Shown: positions 41,632 to 56,926, numbered from the stretch's first letter. The stretch is DNA of 64,000 bases from Halomonas urumqiensis (GCF_003028575.1 NZ_PYUD01000006.1:114441-178440), one strand, 5' to 3'. Numbers and translations: made by a program. Notes: generated by a model from the sequence alone, not told the origin.

Positions 41632-42025
41632 CGGACGCCGTTCGGCAATCACCATGAATTCGAAGGGGAGGCGGCAAGCGTGAGAATTTGCATGCCTTAT
41701 GCCGGATCGGCATGGGTGGAGGTCGTGGAATAAGACTAAAGTCTTATGTCTTTGGCCCCTCTGTGTGAATCGGCTCCCTGCACTTGCAAGCCGTTGAGTT
41801 ATCGAGGGTTTTTACACTCTTTACATTTGCAAGTCGCGGATTTCGCGATGGTTTTTGTGGAGTCAGGCGTCTGCAGCGTTGCGCGGACGGTGGCTTCGTC
41901 GCTATGCTGGTCGGCCTTTTATTACGCAGTAACGCAGCCCACATGGAAAAGCACTGATTTGAAAAAAACCGGTTAGATTATCACGCTGCGATTGCAAAAG
42001 AAACCACCAATTCCGAGGCACGCCA
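41632..42025 (+). other. gltB upstream region, no gene seen
   Basis: 394 bp, more AT-rich than the genes around it. Two copies of TTGCAAG followed by [C/T]CG lie 43 bp apart (41784 and 41827), and CGCGGATTTCGCG is a short dyad at 41836-41848. These may be regulator sites for gltBD, but no known operator is recognised and no clear promoter was found. The short frames here are not supported. Confidence 0.45.
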
Positions 42026-45000
42026 ATGAACAGAGGTCTTCACCAACCCGGCGAGTTCCGTGACAACTGCGGGTTCGGCCTGATTGCCCACATGGAGGGG
42101 CGCGCCAGTCATGAGCTGCTGAAAACCGCTATCGAGTCGCTGACCTGCATGACCCACCGTGGCGGGATTGCCGCCGACGGCAAGACCGGCGACGGCTGCG
42201 GGCTGTTGCTGAAGATGCCGGATGCCTTCATGCGTGGCGTGGCCGAGGAGTCGCTCGGCGTCGAACTCGGCGAGCATTACGCCGTGGGTGCCGTGTTCCT
42301 GCCGGATGACGACGCCCGCGAGCAGCGTGCCCGCGATACGCTGGAAGGCGAATTGCGTGCCTGTGGCCTGGTGATTCGTGGCTGGCGTGACGTGCCGGTG
42401 GATTCGAGCGTCTGCGGCCCGATGGCCCTGGACTGTCTTCCGCGCATTCGCCACGTGTTCGTCGAGCCCGGCAAGGGCACAGACGCCACGCGCTTCGATG
42501 TCGAGCTGTTCATGGCGCGCCGGCGTGCGGAGTTTGCGCTGCGCGATGACGAGGATTTCTACGTCTGCTCGTTGTCGACCGAGGTGGTGTCCTACAAGGG
42601 ATTGGTGATGCCGGTCGACCTGCCGGCTTTCTACCATGACCTGGGCGATACGCGTCTGGAAACCGCCATCTGCGTCTTCCACCAGCGCTTCTCCACCAAT
42701 ACCGCGCCACGTTGGCCACTGGCCCAGCCGTTCCGCCTGCTGGCCCATAACGGCGAAATCAACACCATCGAGGCCAACCGTGGCTGGGCGAACTCACGCA
42801 AGGAAAACTTCGTCTGCGAGCGGCTCCCGGACATCGCGAGCCTCGAGGAGATCGTCAACACCACCGGCTCCGACTCATCGAGCATGGACAACATGCTCGA
42901 GGTGCTGCTGACCGGTGGCATGGAGCTGCACCGTGCGGTGCGCATGATGGTGCCGCCCGCCTGGCAGAACGTCGAGGTCATGGACGGTGACCTGCGTGCC
43001 TTCTACGAGTACAACTCCATGCACATGGAGCCATGGGATGGCCCGGCCGGCGTGGTGATGACCGATGGTCGCCAGGCGGTCTGCATGCTCGACCGCAATG
43101 GCCTGCGTCCGGCGCGCTGGGTGATCACCAAGAATGGCTTCATCACCCTTGCCTCCGAGATCGGCACCTACGACTACAAGCCCGAGGATGTGGTCGCCAA
43201 GGGCCGTGTCGGGCCGGGCCAGATACTCGCCGTGGATACCGAGACCGGTGAGGTGCTGCACACCACCGATATCGACGAGCGCCTCAAGTCGGCCTATCCC
43301 TACAAGCGCTGGTTGAAGCAGGAAGCCCAGTACCTTGAATCCGCCCTGACCGAGCTTGCCAGCTTCCACAATATGCAGGCCGACGAGCTGGCGGTCGCCC
43401 AGAAGATGTTCCAGGTCAGCTTCGAGGAGCGTGACCAGCTGCTGCGTCCGCTGGCCGAAAGCGGCCAGGAGGCGGTTGGCTCGATGGGTGACGACACGCC
43501 CATGGCGGTACTGTCCAGCAAGCGTCGTTTGCTGACAGATTACTTCCGCCAGAAGTTTGCCCAGGTCACCAACCCGGCCATCGACCCGCTGCGCGAAGCG
43601 ATCGTGATGTCGCTGGAAACCTGCATCGGCGCCGAGCTCAATGTCTTCAAGGCCACGCCCGAACATGCGCATCGCATCATCCTGACCACCCCGGTGCTGT
43701 CACCACGCAAGTTTGCGGCACTGGTCGGCCAGGACGACCCGGCGTTTGCCAGCCACGAACTCAGCCTTGGCTACGACCCGGAGCAGATGGGGCTCAAGGC
43801 GGCGATCCATGCGCTGTGCCGGCGTGCCGAGCAGGCCGTGCATGATGGCAAGGTGGTGCTGGTGCTCTCGGATGCCAAGCTCGACAAGGGGCAGCTGCCG
43901 ATTCATGCCGCCTTGGCGGTGGGCGCCGTGCATCACCACCTGGGTCGCCTGGCGCTGCGTCCGCGTGCCAACATCGTGGTGGAAACCGGTTATGCCCGCG
44001 ACGCCCACCAGATGGCGGTGCTGTTCGGGGTGGGCGCCACGGCGGTCTTCCCGTGGCTGGCCTACCAGGTGATGGCCGACATGCACCACACCGGCGAGCT
44101 GGTCGGCAACCCGGCCGATGCCCGCGAGAACTATCGCAAGGGCCTGCAGAAAGGGCTGTTCAAGATCCTCTCCAAGATGGGGATCTCGACGCTGGCTTCC
44201 TACCGTGGCTCGCAGCTGTTCGAAGCGGTAGGCCTGTCGTCCGAGGTCATGGACCTGTGCTTCACCGGCATGGCATCGCGTATCCAGGGCACCGGCTTCA
44301 GCGAGCTTCAGCTGCAGCAGGAACTGCTTGGCCGCGACGCCTGGAGCCCGCGCAAGGGCATCTCTCAGGGCGGTCTTGTCAAGTACGTGCACGGCCACGA
44401 GTATCACGCCTACAACCCGGATGTGGTCATGGCGTTGCAGCAGGCCGTGCAAGAGGGCAACTACACCAAGTGGAAGAAGTTCGCCGCGCTCGTCAACGAG
44501 CGGCCGCCCGCCACCATCCGAGACCTGCTCGGGCTCAAGCCCGCCGCCGAGCCGGTGCCGCTCGAGGAGGTCGAGGCCGTCGAGGATCTGCTGCCACGCT
44601 TCGACAGCGCCGGCATGTCGCTGGGTGCGCTGTCGCCGGAGGCCCACGAGGCGCTGGCCCAGGCCATGAACGAAGCCGGCGGGCGTTCCAACTCCGGTGA
44701 GGGTGGTGAGGATCCGGCGCGCTACGGCACCATCCGCTCCTCCAAGATCAAGCAGATCGCCTCGGGCCGTTTCGGTGTCACGCCGGCCTACCTGGTCAAT
44801 GCCGAGGTGTTGCAGATCAAGGTCGCCCAGGGCGCCAAGCCCGGTGAGGGCGGCCAGCTACCCGGTGGCAAGGTCAACGAGCTGATTGCGCGCCTGCGCT
44901 ATGCCGTGCCGGGCGTGACGCTGATCTCGCCGCCGCCGCACCACGATATCTACTCCATCGAGGATCTCGCCCAGCTGATTTTCGACCTCAAGCAGGTCAA

Positions 45001-46477
45001 TCCGGATGCCCAGGTATCGGTGAAGCTGGTCTCCGAGCCCGGTATCGGTACCATCGCCACGGGCGTGGCCAAGGCCTATGCCGACCTGATCACCGTGTCG
45101 GGCTACGATGGCGGCACCGCGGCGAGCCCGATCACCTCGATCAGGCATGCCGGCTCACCGTGGGAACTGGGCCTGCCCGAGGTCCACCAGGCACTGCGCA
45201 TCAACGGCCTGCGTGACAAGATTCGCCTGCAGACCGACGGCGGGCTCAAGACCGGTCTGGATGTGGTCAAGGCAGCGATTCTCGGCGCCGAAAGCTTCGG
45301 CTTCGGCACCGCCCCGATGGTCGCGCTGGGCTGCAAGTACCTGCGCATCTGCCACTTGAACAACTGCGCCACCGGGGTCGCCACCCAGAATGACTACCTG
45401 CGTGGCGAACACTTCCGCGGCACCGTCGACATGGTCAAGCACTACTTCCGTTTCATCGCCGAAGAGGTGCGTGAACTGATGGCCATGCTGGGGGTTCGCC
45501 AGCTTACCGACCTGATCGGTCGTACCGATCTGCTCGAGGTGCTGGAGGGGGTGACACCGTCGCAGCGCAAGCTCGACCTCACACCACTCTTGACCAACGA
45601 CTTTGTGCCCGCCGATGCGCCGCAGTACTGCCAGGTCAGCCGCAACGTGCCCCACGATCCGGGCGCCAAGAACCAGGAAGTGCTGGCCGCGCTCAAGGCT
45701 GCCATCGAGCACAAGTCCGGTGGCGAGTTCGACTTCTCGATCACCAACTGCGACCGTAGCGTGGGGGCATTGAGCTCCGGCGCCATCGCCAAGCGTTATG
45801 GCGAACAGGGTCTCGAGGATGCCCCTCTGGTGGCGCGCTTCAAGGGCGTTGCCGGTCAGAGTTTCGGGGTGTGGAACGCGCGAGGCCTGCACTTGTATCT
45901 GGAAGGTGATGCCAACGACTACGTCGGCAAGGGCATGAACGGTGGCAAGGTGGTGATCACGCCTCCGGCCGCTAGCCGCTTCGAGAGCCACAAGACCGCG
46001 ATCGTCGGTAATACCTGCCTTTACGGGGCCACTGGCGGCAAACTGTTCGCCGCGGGTACCGCCGGTGAGCGCTTCGGCGTCCGCAATTCCGGCGCCCATG
46101 CGGTGATCGAAGGGGCCGGAGACCACTGCTGTGAGTACATGACCGGCGGCCTTGTCTGCGTACTCGGCGAGACCGGCGTCAACTTCGGTGCCGGCATGAC
46201 CGGCGGGTTCGCCTACGTGCTCGATGAAGACCGCAGTTTCGTCGACAAGTACAACCACGAGCTGGTGGAAATCCACCGGGTCAACACCGAAACGATGGAA
46301 GCCTATCGGCGCCATCTGCGCGAAATCATCGAGGAGTTCGTGGCCGAGACCGGCTCCGCCCGCGGTCAGGCGATTCTCGAGGACTTCAGTGACTTCATTC
46401 GCCACTTCTGGCTGGTGAAGCCCAAGGCGGCAAGTCTGAACAGCCTGCTTGCCCAATCCCGGCGTCAGCCGGAATAG
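42026..46477 (+). CDS. gltB: Glutamate synthase (NADPH) large subunit
   Basis: Makes two glutamates from glutamine and 2-oxoglutarate. The 1483 aa begin with a 14-residue propeptide ([14 protein letters not shown]) before the nucleophile Cys15 ([11 protein letters not shown]). Then come the glutamine amidotransferase domain, the central domain, the FMN-binding synthase domain ([30 protein letters not shown]), the 3Fe-4S loop with cysteines in [12 protein letters not shown], and the C-terminal beta-helix ([20 protein letters not shown]). Followed by gltD after 86 bp. Confidence 0.98.
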   Translation: MNRGLHQPGEFRDNCGFGLIAHMEGRASHELLKTAIESLTCMTHRGGIAADGKTGDGCGLLLKMPDAFMRGVAEESLGVELGEHYAVGAVFLPDDDAREQRARDTLEGELRACGLVIRGWRDVPVDSSVCGPMALDCLPRIRHVFVEPGKGTDATRFDVELFMARRRAEFALRDDEDFYVCSLSTEVVSYKGLVMPVDLPAFYHDLGDTRLETAICVFHQRFSTNTAPRWPLAQPFRLLAHNGEINTIEANRGWANSRKENFVCERLPDIASLEEIVNTTGSDSSSMDNMLEVLLTGGMELHRAVRMMVPPAWQNVEVMDGDLRAFYEYNSMHMEPWDGPAGVVMTDGRQAVCMLDRNGLRPARWVITKNGFITLASEIGTYDYKPEDVVAKGRVGPGQILAVDTETGEVLHTTDIDERLKSAYPYKRWLKQEAQYLESALTELASFHNMQADELAVAQKMFQVSFEERDQLLRPLAESGQEAVGSMGDDTPMAVLSSKRRLLTDYFRQKFAQVTNPAIDPLREAIVMSLETCIGAELNVFKATPEHAHRIILTTPVLSPRKFAALVGQDDPAFASHELSLGYDPEQMGLKAAIHALCRRAEQAVHDGKVVLVLSDAKLDKGQLPIHAALAVGAVHHHLGRLALRPRANIVVETGYARDAHQMAVLFGVGATAVFPWLAYQVMADMHHTGELVGNPADARENYRKGLQKGLFKILSKMGISTLASYRGSQLFEAVGLSSEVMDLCFTGMASRIQGTGFSELQLQQELLGRDAWSPRKGISQGGLVKYVHGHEYHAYNPDVVMALQQAVQEGNYTKWKKFAALVNERPPATIRDLLGLKPAAEPVPLEEVEAVEDLLPRFDSAGMSLGALSPEAHEALAQAMNEAGGRSNSGEGGEDPARYGTIRSSKIKQIASGRFGVTPAYLVNAEVLQIKVAQGAKPGEGGQLPGGKVNELIARLRYAVPGVTLISPPPHHDIYSIEDLAQLIFDLKQVNPDAQVSVKLVSEPGIGTIATGVAKAYADLITVSGYDGGTAASPITSIRHAGSPWELGLPEVHQALRINGLRDKIRLQTDGGLKTGLDVVKAAILGAESFGFGTAPMVALGCKYLRICHLNNCATGVATQNDYLRGEHFRGTVDMVKHYFRFIAEEVRELMAMLGVRQLTDLIGRTDLLEVLEGVTPSQRKLDLTPLLTNDFVPADAPQYCQVSRNVPHDPGAKNQEVLAALKAAIEHKSGGEFDFSITNCDRSVGALSSGAIAKRYGEQGLEDAPLVARFKGVAGQSFGVWNARGLHLYLEGDANDYVGKGMNGGKVVITPPAASRFESHKTAIVGNTCLYGATGGKLFAAGTAGERFGVRNSGAHAVIEGAGDHCCEYMTGGLVCVLGETGVNFGAGMTGGFAYVLDEDRSFVDKYNHELVEIHRVNTETMEAYRRHLREIIEEFVAETGSARGQAILEDFSDFIRHFWLVKPKAASLNSLLAQSRRQPE

Positions 46478-46503
46478 GAGGCTCCCGGCGTTGGCCGGGG
46501 TGA

Positions 46504-47982
<1,479 letters not shown>

Positions 47983-47990
47983 GTTTCGGG

Positions 47991-48025
47991 CTACGGGCTA
48001 CGGGCTACGGGCTACGGGCTACGGG
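47991..48025 (+). repeat. CTACGGG heptanucleotide tandem repeat, 5 copies
   Basis: Five perfect tandem copies of CTACGGG just after the gltD stop, preceded by a partial copy (TTCGGG) and followed by CCTCG. Seven is not a multiple of three. It is outside any supported gene. Confidence 0.95.
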
Positions 48026-48047
48026 CCTCGAAACCTTGCACAAGGTC

Positions 48048-48159
48048 AGCGGCGCCGAGGGCAGGTCGTAGAGGGGGTCCTACGCCATGGAAGGCGTCGG
48101 TAGCGTACAAGGATGTATTCATAGCGCCCCCTCGTAGACCTGTCCTCGGAATAGCCGCT
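48048..48159 (-). repeat. 112-bp palindromic intergenic repeat, family 1, copy B
   Basis: Same subtype as copy A. On the minus strand: GGGGGCGCTATGAATAC, TGTACGCTAC, hairpin ACGCC/GGCGT around TTCCAT (48082-48097), then the CGGCGCCGCT end. It is followed 16 bp later by copy C in the opposite orientation. Confidence 0.82.
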
Positions 48160-48175
48160 GGCTAGTGGTTCGCCC

Positions 48176-48287
48176 CGCGGCTATTCCGGCGACCGACCAT
48201 CGCGGAGGCGCTGTGAACCCTTCCCTGGGCGCTACATTCTTCTTCCCTGAAGAATGACCTCCGCTCCGGCCTGTCCCCGGCGCCGCT
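48176..48287 (+). repeat. 112-bp palindromic intergenic repeat, family 1, copy C
   Basis: GGAGGCGCTGTGAACCC, GGGCGCTAC, a perfect 8-bp hairpin CATTCTTC/GAAGAATG around TTCCCT (48235-48256), GCCTGTCCCCGGCGCCGCT. With copy B it forms a head-to-head composite palindrome of about 240 bp. Confidence 0.85.
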
Positions 48288-48379
48288 CACCAATTCGATT
48301 GAAATTCGCTGGCTGAATCAGCCGGTTGACCCTATCGTCAGCGCTACCGCTGGGATAGTCGCGGGTCGAAGCCGGATGA

Positions 48380-51040
<2,661 letters not shown>

Positions 51041-51055
51041 CGACTCAACAGCTGA

Positions 51056-52369
<1,314 letters not shown>

Positions 52370-52399
52370 TCGAACACTGTTGTCTTTGGCGCGATGTCA

Positions 52400-52417
52400 T
52401 GTAGGAAATTGCTGACA
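52400..52417 (+). promoter_or_regulatory. Candidate GacA/UvrY upstream activating sequence
   Basis: TGTAGG, six bases, CTGACA: 10 of 12 positions match the TGTAAG-N6-CTTACA box that GacA binds upstream of rsmY/rsmZ. It lies inside a wider dyad (GATGTCA 52393-52399; TGACATC 52413-52419), roughly 100 bp before the inferred sRNA start. It is between the eno stop and the eno terminator. Confidence 0.6.
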
Positions 52418-52450
52418 TCTACACGACGACATTCGCTAATACTGTATACG

Positions 52451-52482
52451 AAGACCGATGCCCTTGGCATCGGTCTTTTTTA
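52451..52482 (+). terminator. Intrinsic terminator of eno
   Basis: A perfect 12-bp stem AAGACCGATGCC/GGCATCGGTCTT with a three-base loop runs into six T. Confidence 0.92.
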
Positions 52483-52497
52483 TAATATATTGATTAT

Positions 52498-52503
52498 TAT
52501 AAT
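52498..52503 (+). promoter_or_regulatory. -10 element of the RsmZ/CsrB-like sRNA
   Basis: A perfect TATAAT in an AT-rich stretch. No -35 match lies one spacer upstream (CTTTTT), as expected for an activator-dependent promoter. Transcription would start near 52510. Confidence 0.6.
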
Positions 52504-52509
52504 TTTTAT

Positions 52510-52788
52510 TGAGTGTCTGCTGTGGGAGACGTATGCCGATGGCGACAGTGAGAGCGCGATGGAGCGGGTTGTGCTGCAACGCAGCTCTGCCACAATGCAC
52601 TCGGGATAAGGAAACACGGCGGACAGGACGTTCGGGTGTTTCCGGCAGGAAGCAACGGGATGGTTACGGTGATGCGCCAGGTGCGGCAGGATGCTGCCTC
52701 CGGGCAAGGAAGACATCACAGGAGTCGGGCGGAGGGAACCGCCCATGGAATAGCTGGGAGCGGGCGGCCTGCGGGCCGCCTTTTTTTG
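52510..52788 (+). ncRNA. rsmZ: RsmZ/CsrB-type CsrA-sequestering small RNA
   Basis: About 280 nt between eno and fdxA with no coding frame worth keeping. I count 15 GGA triplets on the plus strand and about two TCC in the same span, a strong bias. CAGGA-type repeats recur (CAGGACG, CAGGAAG, CAGGATG, CAGGAGT). Several GGAs sit in hairpin loops or at their edges: GGGCGG-AGGGAA-CCGCCC (52727-52744) and GGCAG-GATG-CTGCC (52686-52699). A TATAAT and GacA-like box precede it and a strong terminator ends it. In P. aeruginosa rsmZ also lies next to fdxA. It would titrate CsrA, encoded at 63070. The 5' end is inferred. Confidence 0.85.
52763..52787 (+). terminator. Intrinsic terminator of the sRNA
   Basis: GGCGGCC-TGCG-GGCCGCC followed by seven T. 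No coding gene upstream on this strand needs it, which itself argues for a noncoding transcript. Confidence 0.93.
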
Positions 52789-52796
52789 TGCTCCGG

Positions 52797-52838
52797 ACAA
52801 AATGACGCCGCCGAGTGTGTGAGACATTCGGCGGCGTC
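52797..52838 (-). terminator. Intrinsic terminator of fdxA
   Basis: An 11-bp stem GACGCCGCCGA/TCGGCGGCGTC with a 13-nt loop; on the minus strand it is followed by ATTTTG. It lies beyond the fdxA stop, facing the sRNA terminator. Confidence 0.75.
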
Positions 52839-52839
52839 C

Positions 52840-52891
52840 TTGGTGTGCGGACATTGGTGTGCGGAGATTGGTGGGCGGAGATTGGTTTGCG
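52840..52891. repeat. 14-bp tandem repeat, 3.7 copies
   Basis: Units TTGGTGTGCGGACA, TTGGTGTGCGGAGA, TTGGTGGGCGGAGA and the partial TTGGTTTGCG follow one another between the fdxA stop and its terminator, so they would be in the fdxA 3' untranslated region. Confidence 0.9.
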
Positions 52892-52913
52892 TGCCAGGAG
52901 AATTACGCTTCGT

Positions 52914-53237
52914 TCAGCGCTCCAGCTGCTCGAGCTTGCCCGGCTTGCCATCCCACTCCTCGGCGTCAGGCAGCGGGTCCTTCTTTTCGCTGATGTTCGG
53001 CCACACCTCGGCAAGCTCGGCGTTGATCTCGATGAACGGTTCCTGGCCATCGGGTAGCTCATCTTCCGAGAAGATCGCCTCGGCGGGACACTCGGGCTCG
53101 CACAGTGCGCAGTCGATGCACTCGTCGGGATGGATCACCAGGAAATTGGGTCCTTCGTAGAAGCAGTCCACCGGGCAGACTTCGACACAGTCGGTGTACT
53201 TGCACTTGATGCAGTTCTCGGTGACGACGAATGTCAT
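52914..53237 (-). CDS. fdxA: 7Fe ferredoxin (3Fe-4S and 4Fe-4S)
   Basis: 107 aa electron carrier. [26 protein letters not shown] holds the first cluster motif (CxxCxxxxC type with an extra residue, giving 3Fe-4S) and [12 protein letters not shown] the second. The acidic C-terminal extension ([23 protein letters not shown]) is typical of the Azotobacter FdI-like FdxA. GGGAGGAAGAG precedes the ATG. Next to mutS, as in Pseudomonas. Confidence 0.97.
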   Translation of the reverse strand: MTFVVTENCIKCKYTDCVEVCPVDCFYEGPNFLVIHPDECIDCALCEPECPAEAIFSEDELPDGQEPFIEINAELAEVWPNISEKKDPLPDAEEWDGKPGKLEQLER

Positions 53238-53600
53238 GCCACTCTTCCTCCCTCTGACCGGCGGTTGCCACGGTCGATGATGTGTGATGATAAAGTTATA
53301 AAAGCCAGCTTTTTTATGCTGAGTCTGCCGATGATCCGGTCATTCTAGTCGTGGCCTCATGGCCTCGCAAGCGATGGTAGGGCTGCTTCGCCTCGGCGCT
53401 GACCCGTCGGCAGGCCTGCGAGGAGGCGCTGTGAACCCATCCCTGGGCGCTACCGATGCCCTGCTTCTCTCTCGCGTCCCGCTTCGTTTGCAGGACCGGT
53501 GCTGGCCATCCATGGCCAGCCCGTTCGGAGCAGTGCTCCTCACCCATGGCATAGGACCTCCTCTTCGGCCTGCCCCCGGCGCGCCTCGCGATACGCCTCG
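53238..53600. other. fdxA-mutS intergenic region
   Basis: 363 bp. An AT-rich stretch (53280-53330) just upstream of fdxA probably holds its promoter, though I could not assign boxes with confidence. The rest is mainly repeat copy E. The 88-codon frame at 53359-53625 reads through the repeat and is not accepted as a gene. Confidence 0.5.
53381..53586 (+). repeat. Palindromic intergenic repeat, family 1, copy E (expanded loop)
   Basis: GGAGGCGCTGTGAACCC and GGGCGCTAC are intact, and the central arms ATGCC/GGCAT remain (53456-53460; 53548-53552). The six-base loop is replaced by about 87 bases that contain another hairpin, GCTGGCCAT-CC-ATGGCCAGC (53501-53520). The distal end GGCCTGCCCCCGGCGC is slightly diverged. 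Confidence 0.75.
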
Positions 53601-56174
53601 CTATAAGGCGTCCCGCCAGCGGTAGAGCAGTTCCAGCGCCTGGCGGGGTGTCAGGTCATCCATGGCAAGGTTACCCAATTCCTCCACCAGGGGATGCGGG
53701 GCGCTGGCGAACAGGTCGTTCTGCAGTGGCATGGCCGTGTCGGTGTTGCCCGCGGAACGGCTTCCCTGATCGATTTCCTGCTGTTCCAATTGGCTCAGCT
53801 TCTCACGGGCGCGGGCGATCACTGCCTGGGGTACGCCGGCCAACTGGGCCACCTGCAAGCCATAGCTCTGGCTTGCCGGGCCGTCCTCGACGCGGTGCAT
53901 GAAGACGATGCCATCCTTGTGCTCGGCGGCGGTGAGATGCACGTTGGCCACGCCCTCGGCCTGTTCGGCCAGCGCCGTCATCTCGAAGTAGTGGGTGGCG
54001 AACAGCGTGAAGGCGCGGCTGCGGGTCAGGTGCTCGGCACTGGCCCAGGCCAGCGACAGACCGTCGAAGGTGCTGGTGCCACGGCCGATCTCGTCCATCA
54101 GCACCAGGCTCTGGTCGCTGGCATTGTGCAGGATGCTGGCGGTTTCGGTCATCTCGACCATGAAGGTGGAGCGCCCGCCGGCCAGATCATCCGAGGAGCC
54201 GATGCGCGTGAAGATACGATCCACCGGGCCGATCTCGGCGCCATCGGCGGGCACGAAGCTGCCGGTATGGGCGAGCAGCGTGATCAGCGCGGCCTGGCGC
54301 ATGTAGGTGGATTTGCCGCCCATGTTGGGCCCGGTGATCACCAGCATCCGGCGCGAGTCGTCCATCCGCAGGTCATTGGGCACGAAGGGAGCGTCGCTGA
54401 CCTGCTCCACCACCGGGTGGCGTCCTCCCTGGATGGCGATGCCCGGGGTGTCGGCGAGGCGGGGGCGCACGAAATCCAGTGCCTGGGCGCGTTCGGCGAA
54501 GGCACACAGCACGTCCAGCGTTGCCAGGGCTCTGCCGCTTGCCTGAAGGGCATCGAGCTCGCCGTTGAGAGTGTCGAGCAGGCCGTCGTAGAGCAGCTTT
54601 TCGCGCGCCAGGGCGCGGGACTTGGCGGACAGCGCCTTGTCTTCGAACTCCTTGAGCTCGGGAATGATGAAGCGTTCGGCGTTCTTCAGGGTCTGGCGGC
54701 GCACGTAATCGACCGGCGCGTCGCGGGCCTGGGCACGTGGAATCTCGATGTAGTAGCCATGGACCCGGTTGTAGCCGACCTTGAGGCCGGCAAGCCCGGT
54801 GCGCTCGCGCTCACGGGTTTCGAGCCTCACCAGGTAGTCGCCGGCATGTTCCGCAAGCCCGCGGTGCTCGTCGAGCTCGGCATCGAACCCCGTGGCAAGC
54901 ACGCCACCGTCGCGAATCACCACCGGCGGATTCTCGACCAGCGCGCGGGTCAGGGTGTCGGCGAGTTCGGGGTAGGGGCGGATATGGCGCTTCAGGTCGT
55001 CCAGCGCGCTGCCCTCGGCATAGTCGGCCAGGGCGGCGGCGAGTGCCGGCAGGGCGTTGAAGGCATCGCGCAGCCGCGCGAGATCGCGTGGCCTGGCACT
55101 GTAGAGCGCGACCCGGGCAAGGATGCGTTCAACGTCGCCGATGGCCTTGAGCGATTCGCGCAGATCGACGTAGCCTTCCTGGTCGATCAGCAATGTCACC
55201 GCCGCCTGGCGTGCCTGTACCTGGTCGCGATCGCGCAGCGGGCGGTTCAGCCAGCGCTTGAGCAGCCGCGAGCCCATCGCCGTGGCGCTGGTGTCGAGCA
55301 CGCTTGCCAGGGTGTTGTCGTGGGTCCCGGCGAGGTTGGTATCGATCTCCAGGTTGCGCCGGCTGGCCGCGTCGATCACCACTGTATCATCGCGGCTCTC
55401 GACGCCGATGGCGGTGACATGGGGAAGCCGCGAGCGCTGGGTGTCGCGGGCGTACTCCACCAGCACGCCAGCGGCGGTGATGGCGGACTCCAGATGGGCA
55501 CAACCGAATCCACGCAGGTCCTGGACCTGGAACTGATCGCACAGCAGGCGCGTGGCGCCTTCCAGGTCGAACAGCCAGTCGCTCTGGCGACGCAGGCCGC
55601 GCCTCCCCTCGAGCGTGGGGGGGAGCGACAGGCTCTCGGCCACCAGCAACTCGGCAGGATCGAGGCGCTGAAGTTCCGCCAGCATCTCGTGTTCGCCCTC
55701 CACCTCGAGCACGCTGAAGCGTCCGCTGGAAAGCTCCAGCCACGCCATGCCGATACGTTGGCCCGCGGCATGCACCGCCACCAGCAGGTTGTCGCGGCGG
55801 GCATCCAGCAGCGCCTCGTCGTAGAGGGTGCCGGGGGTGACGATGCGTACCACGCGACGCTCCACCGGTCCCTTGCTGGTGGCCGGGTCGCCGATCTGCT
55901 CACAGATCGCTACCGACTCGCCGGCTGCCACCAGCCGAGCCAGATAGCCCTCGGCGCTGTGGTAGGGTACGCCGGCCATGGGAATCGGCTTGCCAGCGGA
56001 CTGGCCGCGCTGGGTCAGGGTGATGTCGAGCAGCCGGGCGGCACGGCGGGCGTCATCGAAGAACAGTTCGTAGAAGTCGCCCATGCGGTAGAAGAGCAGC
56101 ACGTCCGGATGTTCACGCTTGATCTTCAGATACTGGGCCATCATCGGCGTATGCTGGGCGCTGGCCTGGGTCAT
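53601..56174 (-). CDS. mutS: DNA mismatch repair protein MutS
   Basis: Mismatch-recognition ATPase, 857 aa (E. coli 853). The mismatch-binding Phe-x-Glu motif is in [12 protein letters not shown], the connector and clamp domains follow, and the ATPase has Walker [16 protein letters not shown], the Walker B region [15 protein letters not shown] and ATHYFEMT. Start ATG 56174 ([16 protein letters not shown]) has AGGAG 12 bp upstream; the open frame to 56924 runs into pncC on the other strand and is rejected. Divergent from pncC. Confidence 0.97.
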   Translation of the reverse strand: MTQASAQHTPMMAQYLKIKREHPDVLLFYRMGDFYELFFDDARRAARLLDITLTQRGQSAGKPIPMAGVPYHSAEGYLARLVAAGESVAICEQIGDPATSKGPVERRVVRIVTPGTLYDEALLDARRDNLLVAVHAAGQRIGMAWLELSSGRFSVLEVEGEHEMLAELQRLDPAELLVAESLSLPPTLEGRRGLRRQSDWLFDLEGATRLLCDQFQVQDLRGFGCAHLESAITAAGVLVEYARDTQRSRLPHVTAIGVESRDDTVVIDAASRRNLEIDTNLAGTHDNTLASVLDTSATAMGSRLLKRWLNRPLRDRDQVQARQAAVTLLIDQEGYVDLRESLKAIGDVERILARVALYSARPRDLARLRDAFNALPALAAALADYAEGSALDDLKRHIRPYPELADTLTRALVENPPVVIRDGGVLATGFDAELDEHRGLAEHAGDYLVRLETRERERTGLAGLKVGYNRVHGYYIEIPRAQARDAPVDYVRRQTLKNAERFIIPELKEFEDKALSAKSRALAREKLLYDGLLDTLNGELDALQASGRALATLDVLCAFAERAQALDFVRPRLADTPGIAIQGGRHPVVEQVSDAPFVPNDLRMDDSRRMLVITGPNMGGKSTYMRQAALITLLAHTGSFVPADGAEIGPVDRIFTRIGSSDDLAGGRSTFMVEMTETASILHNASDQSLVLMDEIGRGTSTFDGLSLAWASAEHLTRSRAFTLFATHYFEMTALAEQAEGVANVHLTAAEHKDGIVFMHRVEDGPASQSYGLQVAQLAGVPQAVIARAREKLSQLEQQEIDQGSRSAGNTDTAMPLQNDLFASAPHPLVEELGNLAMDDLTPRQALELLYRWRDAL

Positions 56175-56360
56175 GGTGGCTGCGGGCTCCTTGCGCTTGC
56201 GGGAGATGACAGGGCCGGGGTCGGCAGGCCAGGATTGCCTGCATCGGTCGGCCAAAGCCAGTATTCTACGCATATATTCCACGCACGTGTTCCAGGCGCT
56301 TGTCTTGGCTGCGTGGCGCACGCGGACGAGCGCCGACCCCCACCCGTACAGGAGTTCAAC

Positions 56361-56885
56361 ATGGGACATTCCGCGGCAAGCCTCGCCAATCTCGATCTCG
56401 CCACCCTGGCCGAACGCCTGGGGCGCCGCTGTCGCGAGCAAGGCGTGACACTTACTACCGCCGAGTCCTGCACTGGCGGTGGGGTGGCGAGTGCGATCAC
56501 CGCAGTGGCTGGCAGTTCCGACTATTTCGAGACTGGCTACGTCACCTATTCCAATGCCGCCAAGGCCCGCCTGCTGGGTGTGCCCACGGCGCTGATCGAG
56601 GCCCATGGCGCGGTCAGCAGCGAGGTGGTCGAGGCCATGGTGGCGGGAGCCTGTCGCGACAGCGGCGCGTCTCTCGGTGTGGCGATCAGTGGTGTGGCGG
56701 GGCCTGGTGGCGGCAGCGACGACAAGCCGGTCGGCACCGTGTGGCTGGCCTTCGGCGATGAGCATCGCCAGTCCTCGGTGTGCCACCACTTTCCCGGCGA
56801 CCGTCGCGCGGTGCGTGAGCGTGCGGTGCGCGAAGCGCTGGTGGGGTTGATTCGCGTCGTCGAGGCCGAAGCCCCGGTCGGTTGA
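56361..56885 (+). CDS. pncC: Nicotinamide-nucleotide amidohydrolase (CinA C-terminal domain)
   Basis: Deamidates nicotinamide mononucleotide in pyridine nucleotide salvage. The 174 aa are a stand-alone CinA C-terminal domain: [55 protein letters not shown]. The N-terminal COG1058 domain of full CinA is absent, as in E. coli PncC (YgaD). ACAGGAG lies before ATG 56361. It precedes recA as in E. coli and Pseudomonas. Confidence 0.94.
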   Translation: MGHSAASLANLDLATLAERLGRRCREQGVTLTTAESCTGGGVASAITAVAGSSDYFETGYVTYSNAAKARLLGVPTALIEAHGAVSSEVVEAMVAGACRDSGASLGVAISGVAGPGGGSDDKPVGTVWLAFGDEHRQSSVCHHFPGDRRAVRERAVREALVGLIRVVEAEAPVG

Positions 56886-56926
56886 GTCAATTTCGCGCTG
56901 GCCGAGCTTGGCTTCTTTCGCCATAC

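Noticed and set aside
52394..52609. 71-codon frame over the start of the sRNA
   Set aside because: It crosses the eno terminator and sRNA promoter, and its composition is not protein-like.
53359..53625. 88-codon frame across repeat copy E
   Set aside because: Same repeat-derived peptide; no ribosome site and no conservation outside the repeat.
53694..56885. A 1063-codon open frame antisense to mutS, in phase with pncC
   Set aside because: It is the mirror of mutS codon bias in GC-rich DNA; the translation is low-complexity and His/Gly/Ala-rich. Only its last 175 codons (pncC) are real.
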